A DNA stretch of 12,930 bases from a bacterium. GTDB lineage: Bacteria > Patescibacteriota > Minisyncoccia > Moranbacterales > DUUL01. The notes beneath the pieces were generated by a model. The model made no database searches. It had not been told where the DNA came from and was given only the letters and a program-made list of their open reading frames with translations. The translations under genes and the position numbers were made by a program. The stretch lies in NCBI GenBank assembly GCA_030641245.1, contig DAOWHU010000077.1, forward strand, positions 1 through 12,930, read 5' to 3'. Below are positions 1 to 7,410 of this stretch, in pieces (position 1 is the first letter of the stretch; each line of letters opens with the position of its first letter).

Positions 1-235
1 AGAACTTGTTCTCATCAACCTGTAGACAAAGGAGTGCTAGGCAACTTTCTTCTCCAAGGAAACTATTCTTAGATAATTTTTCTTAAATAAAAAATTCTCT
101 AAGAATAGTTTCCTGTGGAACTTTTTTTAGTTATAGGATAACGCGGTTTCGGCTTCGTTATTTCTCAGATCTGTTCTAAGCTTATGGTTTTTAATTGTAA
201 GATGTTGTCTACAGATTGATGTGAATTCTTTTTTA
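1..235. other. Non-coding left end with strong inverted repeats; possible structured RNA
   Basis: I see no credible reading frame here. The stretch holds several paired segments. Positions 14-29 and 205-220 are inverted repeats matching at 15 of 16 bases, and looser pairing continues outward to about 9-225. Inside lies a 16-bp perfect hairpin at 58-73/98-113, which continues past one mismatch at 75-81/90-96. A shorter stem is possible around 137-160 (ataacg/cgttat). A terminator-like hairpin follows at 236-260. A closing stem around internal hairpins, ending at a terminator, would fit a plus-strand RNA of about 220-260 nt. However, I recognise no hallmark of tmRNA, RNase P RNA or SRP RNA. It could equally be a decayed mobile element or the 3' flank of a gene outside the window. 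Confidence 0.35.
58..113. repeat. Long hairpin-forming inverted repeat
   Basis: The arms at 58-73 and 98-113 are perfect reverse complements (16 bp). After one mismatched pair, the stem continues for 7 bp at 75-81/90-96, leaving a loop of 8 nt. It is too AT-rich in the upper stem, and lies too far from any gene end in the window, to be read simply as a terminator. It may be an element of the candidate structured RNA around it. Confidence 0.75.
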
Positions 236-261
236 AAAACTGTCTTGATGGCAGTTTTTTA
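236..261. terminator. Bidirectional rho-independent terminator after the pilB-like gene
   Basis: The stem is aaaaactgtc pairing with ggcagttttt (one G-T pair) around a TTGAT loop. T-runs follow it on both strands, so it can act in either direction. On the minus strand it ends the tandem pilB-like gene, whose TAA stop overlaps its edge. On the plus strand it would end any transcript crossing positions 1-235. Confidence 0.75.
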
Positions 262-3200
262 TTTTGCCTCAACTTCTCGCAAAATTTCTTCAATAGTCGT
301 TTGTCCTTTCAATACATTTATTATCCCATCTTGAAACATTGTCAACATTCCTTCTTCGATCGCTTTGCTTTCAATTTCACTAGTAGTAGGATTATTAACC
401 AAATATTTTTCCATTAGTTCATTCACCTCTAAGATTTCTAAGATAGGAATTCTCCCTTTAAACCCGGTTTTCTGACACTTAGCACAACCTTTGGAGACAT
501 ATAAATGACTCGGGATTTTAATATCTAATTTAATTTTAGGTGAAATTGATTTTAAGGCTTTTTCAATAACAGCCTGATCCTTCTTTTTAATTAACTCTTT
601 TTTCTTACAATCCGGGCAAAGTCTTCTAACTAGCCTTTGAGCCATAAAACAGTTGGTTCCACTAGCCACATCAGAAATATCGGTCCCCATATTTAGCAAT
701 CTTTGAACCGCTCCAGCCGCCCCATTAGTATGAAGAGTAGTTAGAACCAAGTGGCCAGTCAAGGCTGCTCGATAGGCCAACTGAGCTGATTCTTCATCTC
801 TAATTTCTCCAACCATCATAATGTCAGGATTTTGTCGCAACAAAGATCGCATCGCTGATGAAAAATCATATTTTTCCTCTTTATTGATTTGAGTTTGAAT
901 AATCCCATCAATTTGATATTCGATTGGATCTTCGACTGTAATAATCTTAATTTCAGGTTTGTTGAGATGGCTTAAAATACTATAAAGGGTGGTAGTTTTT
1001 CCGCTTCCAGTTGGACCAGTATTGATGATGATTCCATTGGGCTTATCGACCTCTCTCTTTATTTTTTCTAAATTAATAGGATTTAAGTCTAATTTATCCA
1101 AATCAATAGCTTGTGCATTTTTATTTAATAATCGCATCACCAAAATATCGCCGTATCCTCCTAAAATAGTTGAGACTCTAACATCCACTTTGCTAACATC
1201 TATCTCCGTCAAAGCAGAAAGATCAATTGAAAAGCGAGCATCCATCGTACCACCCTGACGATCCTCGGTCGCTACTCCGACCGTTGATTTAATAATATTC
1301 AAAACTGCCAAAAAATTAGTCATCGGCAATTTCATTATGGTTTGCAAAACTCCGTCGATCCTAAATCGAACTTTAAAAACTTTTTCCCCTGGCTCAATAT
1401 GAATATCACCCGCCCCCATTATCACTCCTTTTAACAAAATGAATTCTATTATTTTTTTGGCTGATTTTTGAGACAAGCCTTGACTAACATCAACTTGCGC
1501 ATTTTCAATCGACTTAGAATAATCATAACTATCTTGTTCAATGGCAATTTTTTTCGATAAAGCTTGAACCATGATCTTTTCATAAAGCTCCAGCAAATAT
1601 TCCCCGCCACCCAATACTCTCTGCATCTCCTCCATTGATGTTTCTCCTTTCAAGGCTTTCAAAATACCGTCTTGAATTAGATTAACCATTCCTTCTTCTA
1701 GGGCCTGTTGAATTATTTCGTTCTCTGTCGCTAAGTCAGTGATTTTCTTTCTGATTTTGTCACTAATCCCCAACACTTCAAAAATTCCAATTCTTCCTTT
1801 ATAGCCCAAACCATTACATTTGACACACCCCTTGGATCTCCACAAATATTCCATATTATTAGGAACTTCAATTTCCGCTTTAGGCGATATCATTGACAAC
1901 ATTTTTTTGAAACTATTAAGTGTGGCTTGAGCTGGTTCATACTTTTCTTTGCAATGAGGACAGAGTCGCCTCACTAATCTTTGACTAATCACAACATTAA
2001 TGGCAGTTGCAATCTGATTAGTGTCCACTCCTAAATCCAACATTCTAGAAATAACCCCAGCCGAACTATTAGCATGGATAGTCGTCAAAACCAAATGACC
2101 AGTCAAAGCCGCCTGAGTAGCCACATTAGCAGTATCATCGTCTCTAATTTCACCCACTAAAATAATATCTGGATCTTGTCGAACCACTGCTCTCAACCCT
2201 TTATTAAAAGTATAATTACCCTCTTTATTTACTTGGGTTTGAATAATTCCCGGCAATTTATATTCTACCGGATCTTCAATGGTAATAATTTTCTTCTCGG
2301 GAGTATTGAGCCGATTAATCAAAGAATAAAGAGTGGAAGTCTTCCCGCTTCCGGTTGGACCAGAATTGATTATTATTCCCTCCTTTTTGAAAGAACTGGC
2401 CTCCAGTCTTTTGTAAGCCGCTCCTACCAAACCTAAATTTTCTAATTTTAATTCCTCAAAATCCATCATCAACAAACGCAATACGATGCTCTCCCCAAAG
2501 CTACCTGGCAACACTGAAGACCGAACGTCCAAATTTTCCTTCTCGCTCAATTTAATAGAAAAACGTCCGTCTTGAGCAACATCATTAATATTTAAAATCA
2601 TCCCCGAGAGCATTTTCACTCTGGATAGAATAGTAGGATAAATACTGATTGGGAACTCCGCTATCACCTGCAAAACACCATCTAATCTATAACGAAGACG
2701 AATTTTTTCGTCTTTTTGTGGTTCGAAGTGGATATCAGAAGCTTTAAGTTTTATGGCCCCGGCAATAATAATATTAATCACTTGGGTAGTTGGAACCTTC
2801 TGAATTTTTTCTTCTAATCCTACTAGATCTTTAATTTGAGACTGAAAGTTTTTAAGATCATCAGCCGATAAAGACATTCTTAAAAAATCTAGCTTTTCTC
2901 CTAATTTAACTGACTTATAGCTTTCCCAAGCCCTAACTAGCGAAGTTTTAGAGACAATATAAATTTTGAATTTAACGTCTTCTTTTTCTCCAATGGCCTT
3001 CAAAAAAGCCAATGTTTTTTCATCCTTAACGCCTAACATTCCGATTCGAACTAACGAGCCCTGTCTCCCCAATACTACCAGGTTATTCTTCTGGGCTTCT
3101 TTCTCGGAAATAAAATTAATGTTTTTTTGATCAATCGGAAAAATATTCAAATCCATATAAGGAAGACCCTCCTGCTCCGCCAGTTGATAAGTTTTCTCCT

Positions 3201-3297
3201 CTTCGGATTTTTTTCTTCTTTTTTTAAGCAATCGTTCCCTCTCAAAATCCTTTTGCCATTGTTGATTATCGATTGCCTTAGTTGAAACTGTTGGCAT
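259..3297 (-). CDS. Tandem-fused type IV pilus / type II secretion assembly ATPase (two PilB/GspE units in one chain)
   Basis: This is a cytoplasmic hexameric AAA-like ATPase that powers pilin polymerisation in type IV pilus or type II secretion machines. The 1012-residue chain holds two complete ATPase units. Unit 1 has an MshEN/T2SSE-type N-domain (about 35-130), an N2-like domain with SDIHFEP (187-193), Walker A GPTGSGKT (313-320), an Asp box around IEDPVEY, Walker B with VGEIRD and catalytic Glu383, a His box (GHLVLTTIHAN), and a tetracysteine zinc site (C446, C449, C491, C494). Unit 2 starts near 610 and lacks the MshEN domain. It has GDIHIEP, Walker A (761-768), VGEIRD with Glu831, TTLHTN, and zinc cysteines C894, C897, C938 and C941. 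Both units therefore look catalytically intact. Single PilB proteins are usually about 550-600 residues. The frame is continuous, and the ATG at 3297 has no Shine-Dalgarno sequence. yidD lies 61 bp upstream on the same strand. No other pilus gene is in the window. Confidence 0.95.
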   Translation of the reverse strand: MPTVSTKAIDNQQWQKDFERERLLKKRRKKSEEEKTYQLAEQEGLPYMDLNIFPIDQKNINFISEKEAQKNNLVVLGRQGSLVRIGMLGVKDEKTLAFLKAIGEKEDVKFKIYIVSKTSLVRAWESYKSVKLGEKLDFLRMSLSADDLKNFQSQIKDLVGLEEKIQKVPTTQVINIIIAGAIKLKASDIHFEPQKDEKIRLRYRLDGVLQVIAEFPISIYPTILSRVKMLSGMILNINDVAQDGRFSIKLSEKENLDVRSSVLPGSFGESIVLRLLMMDFEELKLENLGLVGAAYKRLEASSFKKEGIIINSGPTGSGKTSTLYSLINRLNTPEKKIITIEDPVEYKLPGIIQTQVNKEGNYTFNKGLRAVVRQDPDIILVGEIRDDDTANVATQAALTGHLVLTTIHANSSAGVISRMLDLGVDTNQIATAINVVISQRLVRRLCPHCKEKYEPAQATLNSFKKMLSMISPKAEIEVPNNMEYLWRSKGCVKCNGLGYKGRIGIFEVLGISDKIRKKITDLATENEIIQQALEEGMVNLIQDGILKALKGETSMEEMQRVLGGGEYLLELYEKIMVQALSKKIAIEQDSYDYSKSIENAQVDVSQGLSQKSAKKIIEFILLKGVIMGAGDIHIEPGEKVFKVRFRIDGVLQTIMKLPMTNFLAVLNIIKSTVGVATEDRQGGTMDARFSIDLSALTEIDVSKVDVRVSTILGGYGDILVMRLLNKNAQAIDLDKLDLNPINLEKIKREVDKPNGIIINTGPTGSGKTTTLYSILSHLNKPEIKIITVEDPIEYQIDGIIQTQINKEEKYDFSSAMRSLLRQNPDIMMVGEIRDEESAQLAYRAALTGHLVLTTLHTNGAAGAVQRLLNMGTDISDVASGTNCFMAQRLVRRLCPDCKKKELIKKKDQAVIEKALKSISPKIKLDIKIPSHLYVSKGCAKCQKTGFKGRIPILEILEVNELMEKYLVNNPTTSEIESKAIEEGMLTMFQDGIINVLKGQTTIEEILREVEAK

Positions 3298-3326
3298 ATT
3301 TATTTTTGTTTTAATAATTCTATTTC

Positions 3327-3350
3327 ATTTTAACTTCATTTAGTTAAAAT
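3327..3350. repeat. AT-rich hairpin between yidD and the pilB-like gene
   Basis: Arms attttaac (3327-3334) and gttaaaat (3343-3350) form an 8-bp perfect inverted repeat with an 8-nt loop, just downstream of the yidD stop. It may act as a weak terminator or a 3'-end-stabilising hairpin. It has no GC-rich core, so read-through into the pilB-like gene is plausible. Confidence 0.4.
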
Positions 3351-3358
3351 TACAAGAA

Positions 3359-3595
3359 TCAATCAGGAACTTTGTCGATCCCTCCTTTACTCCAAGGATG
3401 ACATTTTAATATTCTCCTAAGTCCCAAATAGCCACCCTTCAAAACTCCAAATTTTTCAATCGCTTCATAAGTATACTGAGAACAAGTCGGATGAAACCGA
3501 CAGGTTTTTCCACTATAAACAACCGAGAGCCAACCCATGTCTCGAGAAAGAGTTTTTTGATAAACTTTGATTAAACCTAAAATTATCTTTTGCAT
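3359..3595 (-). CDS. yidD: YidD membrane protein insertion efficiency factor
   Basis: YidD is a small inner-membrane-associated protein that assists YidC/Sec-dependent insertion of membrane proteins. The 78-residue product carries the family signature: an N-terminal amphipathic segment (MQKIILGLIKVYQKTLS), CRFHPTCSQY in the middle, and GGYLGLRRILKCHPWSKGG near the C-terminus, with the three conserved cysteines. The frame is open upstream to an ATG at 3685. However, those extra 30 residues are encoded by one arm and the loop of an inverted repeat and look unlike the family, so I chose the internal ATG at 3595. The gene ends in TGA, which supports UGA being a stop here. It sits beside a pilus ATPase instead of in the usual rpmH-rnpA-yidC cluster. 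No Shine-Dalgarno sequence is visible. Confidence 0.93.
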   Translation of the reverse strand: MQKIILGLIKVYQKTLSRDMGWLSVVYSGKTCRFHPTCSQYTYEAIEKFGVLKGGYLGLRRILKCHPWSKGGIDKVPD

Positions 3596-3608
3596 AGTAA
3601 TGGGTTTG

Positions 3609-3757
3609 TTCTTAGACACCGTTTTGTTATGAAATTCCACATTTTTTAAATAAATTTTTCTAATAATTTTTGAAGCTTTAGCCAAAGCTAAGGCAAAGAA
3701 ATTTTTGGAAAATTTAGTAAAAAATGTGGAATTTCATAACAAAACGGTGTCTAAGAA
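3609..3757. repeat. 40-bp perfect inverted repeat in the yidD leader
   Basis: Arms 3609-3648 and 3718-3757 are exact reverse complements over 40 bp, separated by 69 bp. Weaker pairing continues outward to about 3601/3765. The spacer contains a smaller ttagc/gctaa hairpin near 3678-3692. The left arm ends 13 bp before the yidD ATG, and the right arm ends just inside the proposed minus-strand promoter. A yidD transcript would therefore begin with this stem. Alternatives are a MITE-like insertion, an invertible segment, or a duplication made by template switching. Confidence 0.9.
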
Positions 3758-3764
3758 TAATCCT

Positions 3765-3773
3765 ACTATAGCA
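3765..3773 (-). promoter_or_regulatory. Possible extended -10 promoter for yidD
   Basis: Read on the minus strand, the sequence is TGCTATAGT, an extended -10 element. A weak -35 candidate (TTTTCA) lies at 3788-3793 with 17-bp spacing. The start point would fall near 3758, at the outer edge of the 40-bp inverted repeat. Confidence 0.4.
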
Positions 3774-3842
3774 AAAAAAGATTCAGATGAAAATCATATA
3801 TTCATTCCTCATGAAATAATCTCTTTTTAATTACAAAAAATT

Positions 3843-3851
3843 TGGTATAAT
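3843..3851 (+). promoter_or_regulatory. Extended -10 promoter upstream of the corA-like gene
   Basis: TGGTATAAT combines the TGn extension with a perfect -10 hexamer at 3846-3851. The -35 region is only T-rich. The start codon follows about 33 bp later, giving a short leader. This is the best promoter candidate for the corA-cysS-dus-dxr run. Confidence 0.65.
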
Positions 3852-3883
3852 GAGGCCAAATCAATAAATTCTAAAAACAAATA

Positions 3884-4798
3884 ATGAAGACGATTGAGCA
3901 CAATAAGTTAACCTGGATCAATATTGATGATCCAACTTCTGACGATATTTTATATCTGAAAGAAAACTTTCAGCTCCATCCCCTGGTATTGAGCGAATTT
4001 ACTTCGCCTTCTCAAAGACCACGGGCTGAAGAATTCGACAATTGCTTATATATTGTTATTCATATTCCGCTTTTTGATAAAGATGCTCAAATCGGTTACT
4101 CCGGAGAACTAGATATTGTAATCACCAAAAATCACGTTATCACCTCCCATAACACCGAAAACCTACCCATCAAAAGTATTCTAAGAGAATTTGAGGAAGA
4201 TAGTGCTTTCAAAGAACAAGCTTTTTCTAAATCAAGCGGTTTTTTGTTTTATTCAATAATGGAAAGATTGCTATCGGCTTCGCTCCCTAAACTAGACCAT
4301 ATTAACGAAAAAATAAACGAAATAGAGGAAGGTATTTTTATGGGCTATGAAAAAGAAATGGTCCGAACCATTTCAACTATCAAGAGAGATCTCTTAACTT
4401 TTCGAAGGTCAATCAAACCGCAAAGAAGTATTCTAGAATCTTTAGTTCAAAAAAAATATAGGCTTCTAGAGGATGGTTTAAACGAGTACTTTCAAGAGTT
4501 AATTGGTATAAATATTCGAGCTTGGAACGCCTTAGAAAATATCCAAGAAATTGTAGAATCTTTAGAAAAAACTAACAGCGCCCTGTTGTCTCATAAAATC
4601 AATGAGGCCATGCGACTCCTAACCGCTGTTTCACTGATAACTTTCACCTTGTCAGTTATCACTGGAATTTTTAGTATGATACCTTTCGCTAGCTTTGATT
4701 TAGCGGAAAGTCAACTAGCCTTCTGGATTATTCTTGGAATTATGGCTACAATTACTACTATCGCTTTAACCCTGTTCAGAAGAAAAAGATGGTTCTAA
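3884..4798 (+). CDS. CorA-like divalent metal transporter with a degenerate GMN motif
   Basis: CorA proteins are pentameric inner-membrane channels for Mg2+, Co2+ or Ni2+ with a large cytoplasmic domain. This 304-residue protein has the right architecture: an alpha/beta cytoplasmic part (about 1-120), long charged helices (about 120-243) including the pore-lining stalk, two C-terminal membrane segments (about 244-266 and 279-297), and a basic tail (RRKRWF). The selectivity-filter tripeptide GMN at the end of the first membrane helix is replaced by S264-M265-I266 (GIFSMIPF). The ring of asparagines that contacts hydrated metal is therefore absent. It may transport another ion, work differently, or be losing function. 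The frame is otherwise intact. It uses an ATG without a Shine-Dalgarno sequence, and cysS starts 16 bp after its stop. Confidence 0.85.
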   Translation: MKTIEHNKLTWINIDDPTSDDILYLKENFQLHPLVLSEFTSPSQRPRAEEFDNCLYIVIHIPLFDKDAQIGYSGELDIVITKNHVITSHNTENLPIKSILREFEEDSAFKEQAFSKSSGFLFYSIMERLLSASLPKLDHINEKINEIEEGIFMGYEKEMVRTISTIKRDLLTFRRSIKPQRSILESLVQKKYRLLEDGLNEYFQELIGINIRAWNALENIQEIVESLEKTNSALLSHKINEAMRLLTAVSLITFTLSVITGIFSMIPFASFDLAESQLAFWIILGIMATITTIALTLFRRKRWF

Positions 4799-4814
4799 AT
4801 TATAAAATAAGTTA

Positions 4815-6248
4815 ATGCTGAAACTATACAATACGCTTACTCGAAAAAAGGAAGTTTTTGAATCGATTGAAACTGGAAAAGTTAAAATGTATAATTGTGG
4901 ACCCACGGTTTACGACTATAGCCACATCGGAAATCTCCGAACTTTTATTTTTGCCGATACGCTTAGAAGACATCTAGAAACTATTGGCTATGAAGTTCGA
5001 CAAATCATGAATATCACTGATGTTGGACATTTAACGGCAGATGATTTAAGCCAGGCTGATACCGGCGAAGACAAAATGCTAAAAGCTTCTAGGCGCGAAA
5101 AAAAGACACCCCAAGATGTTGCCAATTTTTACACTGAAAAATTTTTTGAGGATCTAGAAAAATTAAATTTCAAAAAAGCTCACTTCTTCCCCCGAGCCAC
5201 TACTCATATTCCTCAAATTATTAAAATGGTAGAAACTTTAATTGAGAAAGGACTGGCTTATGAAAAAAACGGTAATGTTTTTTATGATGTTACCAAATTT
5301 AAAGATTACGGAAAATTGTCTAAGAAAAAGCTAGCAGATCTCAAAGAGAATGCTCGACTGGAAAAACATCCTGATAAAAAACACGGCTACGATTTTGCTT
5401 TGTGGCTCAAAGCTCCCAAAGAACATCTATTAAAATGGAAAAGTCCTTGGTCGCTCGGCTACCCTGGTTGGCACATTGAATGTAGCGCTATGTCGATAGA
5501 ATATTTAGGAGAAACCATGGATATCCACACTGGTGGCGAAGACCATATTTTTCCTCACCACGAAAACGAAATTGCTCAATCTGAGGGTTGCACTGAAAAA
5601 GAATTTTCTAAATTCTGGCTTCATACTCGATTTCTTTTGGTTGACAGCCAGAAAATGTCCAAATCCAAAAACAATTTCTATATTCTTAAAGACATTTTGG
5701 ACAAAGGCTTTTCAGCTATGGATTTTCGATTTATGATGCTCAGCAGTCACTATCGCTCTAGTTTAAACTTTACCTGGGACGGGCTTCAGCAAGCTTCCGC
5801 CAATTTCAAAAAAATTTCCCGATTTATTTCTCGACTTCAAGAATTTCAAATAAAATCCGAAGAAGCATCCAAAATCGACCCTAAAAAATATTTAGAATAT
5901 TTTGACGAGGCCATAAATGATGATTTGAACACTCCCAAGGCTCTATCAATTTTATTTGAAATGATTTCTGAGGCCAACAAAGAAATGGACGCTGGACAAT
6001 TAAGTCCAAAAAATTTAGCGCTGTTGAAAAATACTTGGAACAAAATGAATTCAGATTTAGGAATCGAAATAGAAAAAAAGAAATCCTCTCAAATACCAAA
6101 TGAAATTATTGATTTAGCAGAAGAGAGAGTTCAGGCTCGAAAAGAAAAAGATTTTGAAAAAGCAGACGAAATTCGAAAGAAAATTGGAAAAGAAGGCTAT
6201 ACCTTGGACGATATGCCAAATGGAACTTATGGAATAATTGAAAAATAA
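4815..6248 (+). CDS. cysS: Cysteinyl-tRNA synthetase
   Basis: This cytoplasmic class I aminoacyl-tRNA synthetase charges tRNA-Cys with cysteine using ATP. At 477 residues it has normal family length. The catalytic Rossmann fold begins with YNCGPTVYDYSHIGN, which holds the HIGH-type motif (37-40, HIGN). The zinc ligands that read the cysteine thiol are all present: C28, C223, H248 and E252, at spacings matching the Escherichia coli enzyme. The KMSKS loop is at 280-284 (SQKMSKSKNNF). A helical C-terminal DALR-type and anticodon-recognition region follows, ending in a segment rich in Lys and Glu. It starts 16 bp after the corA-like gene with no Shine-Dalgarno sequence and is probably co-transcribed with it. 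Confidence 0.98.
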   Translation: MLKLYNTLTRKKEVFESIETGKVKMYNCGPTVYDYSHIGNLRTFIFADTLRRHLETIGYEVRQIMNITDVGHLTADDLSQADTGEDKMLKASRREKKTPQDVANFYTEKFFEDLEKLNFKKAHFFPRATTHIPQIIKMVETLIEKGLAYEKNGNVFYDVTKFKDYGKLSKKKLADLKENARLEKHPDKKHGYDFALWLKAPKEHLLKWKSPWSLGYPGWHIECSAMSIEYLGETMDIHTGGEDHIFPHHENEIAQSEGCTEKEFSKFWLHTRFLLVDSQKMSKSKNNFYILKDILDKGFSAMDFRFMMLSSHYRSSLNFTWDGLQQASANFKKISRFISRLQEFQIKSEEASKIDPKKYLEYFDEAINDDLNTPKALSILFEMISEANKEMDAGQLSPKNLALLKNTWNKMNSDLGIEIEKKKSSQIPNEIIDLAEERVQARKEKDFEKADEIRKKIGKEGYTLDDMPNGTYGIIEK

Positions 6249-6250
6249 AA

Positions 6251-6347
6251 CCGAAAGTCATCGGTCACTAGTCAACAGTCATCTACTGCAAATAAAATTC
6301 AATAATGACCGATTGCTGATTGCTGATGACAAAACTTCAGACTTTCC
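6251..6347. repeat. Nested palindromic intergenic element between cysS and dus
   Basis: Outer arms gaaagtc (6253-6259) and gactttc (6340-6346) enclose inner arms atcggtca (6260-6267) and tgaccgat (6306-6313). The left half repeats variants of gtcatc/gtcaac, and the right half has a tandem ttgctga. It fills nearly all of the space between the cysS stop and the dus start. It looks like a short interspersed palindromic repeat rather than a conventional terminator, as no T-run directly follows. Confidence 0.65.
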
Positions 6348-6374
6348 AGTTTGAATTTTGTTTTAACTAAGAAC

Positions 6375-7385
6375 ATGACAATCAAAAAAAACATCAAACT
6401 AAGCCTTGCTCCTATGGCCGGAATTACTGACTTGCCTTTTAGGCTAATTTGCAAAAAACTAGGAACCGATATTGTTTATTCTGAAATGATCAGTGCCACT
6501 GGATTATTTTACGGTCAAAATAACAAAAGTTTGCTCTTGGCCCAATCCATTCAAAAAGAAAGTCCCCTGGCTATCCAACTTTTTGGAAATGATCCAGAGC
6601 ACTTTGCCAAGGCTACCCAAATAATTTCTAAGCTTAGCAAAAAATTTGACCCGCCTTCGTTGAACTTCGACGAGGCAAATAAAGAAATGCACCAAACTTT
6701 TAATTTCAGAAAACCGGAAGAAATTAATATAAACTTCGGTTGCCCCGCTCGAAAAATTTACAAACAAGAAAGTGGCTGTTTTTTAATGAAGAAACCTGTT
6801 CTAGCTAAAAAAATTATTGGGGCCATTATCGACAACACCGACCTACCCGTTTCTATTAAAATTCGCTCTGGTATTAGCGCTGTTAAAGCCCTTGAATTCT
6901 TAGAGAAAATTAAAGGTTTAAACTGGACCAAAGTTATTGTTCATGGTCGAACTTACAAAGAAGGATTTTCGGGAAAAATTGATTTTGAAAAAATTAAGAA
7001 AATTAAAGAAAGTTTTCCCGATAAAATCGTAGTGGCCAATGGAGGAATTTTTTCGCCAGAAAACGCTCGAGAAATTTTAGAGAAAACTGGAGTTAATGAA
7101 TTAGCTATTGCTCGAGGTTGTTTGGGAAATCCCTGGCTATTTCAGCAAATTAAAGAGTTCTTGAAAACTGGTCAATATCAGAAACCTTCTCTGGAAGAAA
7201 TAAAAGCTATCGCTTTGGAGCACGCTCAATTATTTGAAAAATATAATACTACTCAAAGTTTAATAGCGTTTAGAAAACATCTTGGTTGGTACTTCAGAAA
7301 TTTTCCAAACGCCAAGCAATTAAGAAAAGAACTATTTCTAATTGAAACTTCACGGGACTTGAAAAAGATTTTAAAAGCAAATTAA
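6375..7385 (+). CDS. tRNA-dihydrouridine synthase (DusB-like)
   Basis: Dus enzymes are FMN-dependent and reduce specific uridines in tRNA to dihydrouridine using NADPH. The TIM-barrel signatures are in order: LAPMAGITDLPFR near the N-terminus, QLFGNDP (68-74), NFGCPARKI with the catalytic Cys123, IKIRSG (161-166), VHGRT (189-193), ANGGI and the phosphate-binding IARGCLGNPWLF. The C-terminal helical tRNA-binding region follows, for 336 residues in all. Between QLFGNDP and NFGCP there is about 20 residues more than in typical DusB (around 87-116, LSKKFDPPSLNFDEANKEM). A TTG at 6351 would add 8 residues, but it lies at the edge of the palindromic repeat, so I prefer the ATG at 6375. dxr begins 25 bp downstream, consistent with co-transcription. 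Confidence 0.95.
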   Translation: MTIKKNIKLSLAPMAGITDLPFRLICKKLGTDIVYSEMISATGLFYGQNNKSLLLAQSIQKESPLAIQLFGNDPEHFAKATQIISKLSKKFDPPSLNFDEANKEMHQTFNFRKPEEININFGCPARKIYKQESGCFLMKKPVLAKKIIGAIIDNTDLPVSIKIRSGISAVKALEFLEKIKGLNWTKVIVHGRTYKEGFSGKIDFEKIKKIKESFPDKIVVANGGIFSPENAREILEKTGVNELAIARGCLGNPWLFQQIKEFLKTGQYQKPSLEEIKAIALEHAQLFEKYNTTQSLIAFRKHLGWYFRNFPNAKQLRKELFLIETSRDLKKILKAN

Positions 7386-7410
7386 ACTCGTAATTATTAA
7401 TTAAAAATAA

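Noticed and set aside
3359..3361. UGA recoded to glycine, as in some Patescibacteria lineages
   Set aside because: yidD ends at UGA exactly at the family's C-terminus, and the long genes read through with no internal UGA. The standard code fits.
3596..3685. Upstream extension of yidD to an ATG at 3685
   Set aside because: The extra 30 residues are encoded by one arm and the loop of the inverted repeat and do not resemble YidD N-termini. The ATG at 3595 gives the usual length.
6351..6374. TTG start for the dihydrouridine synthase
   Set aside because: It lies next to the palindromic element and adds residues before the conserved LAPMAG region. The ATG at 6375 suffices.
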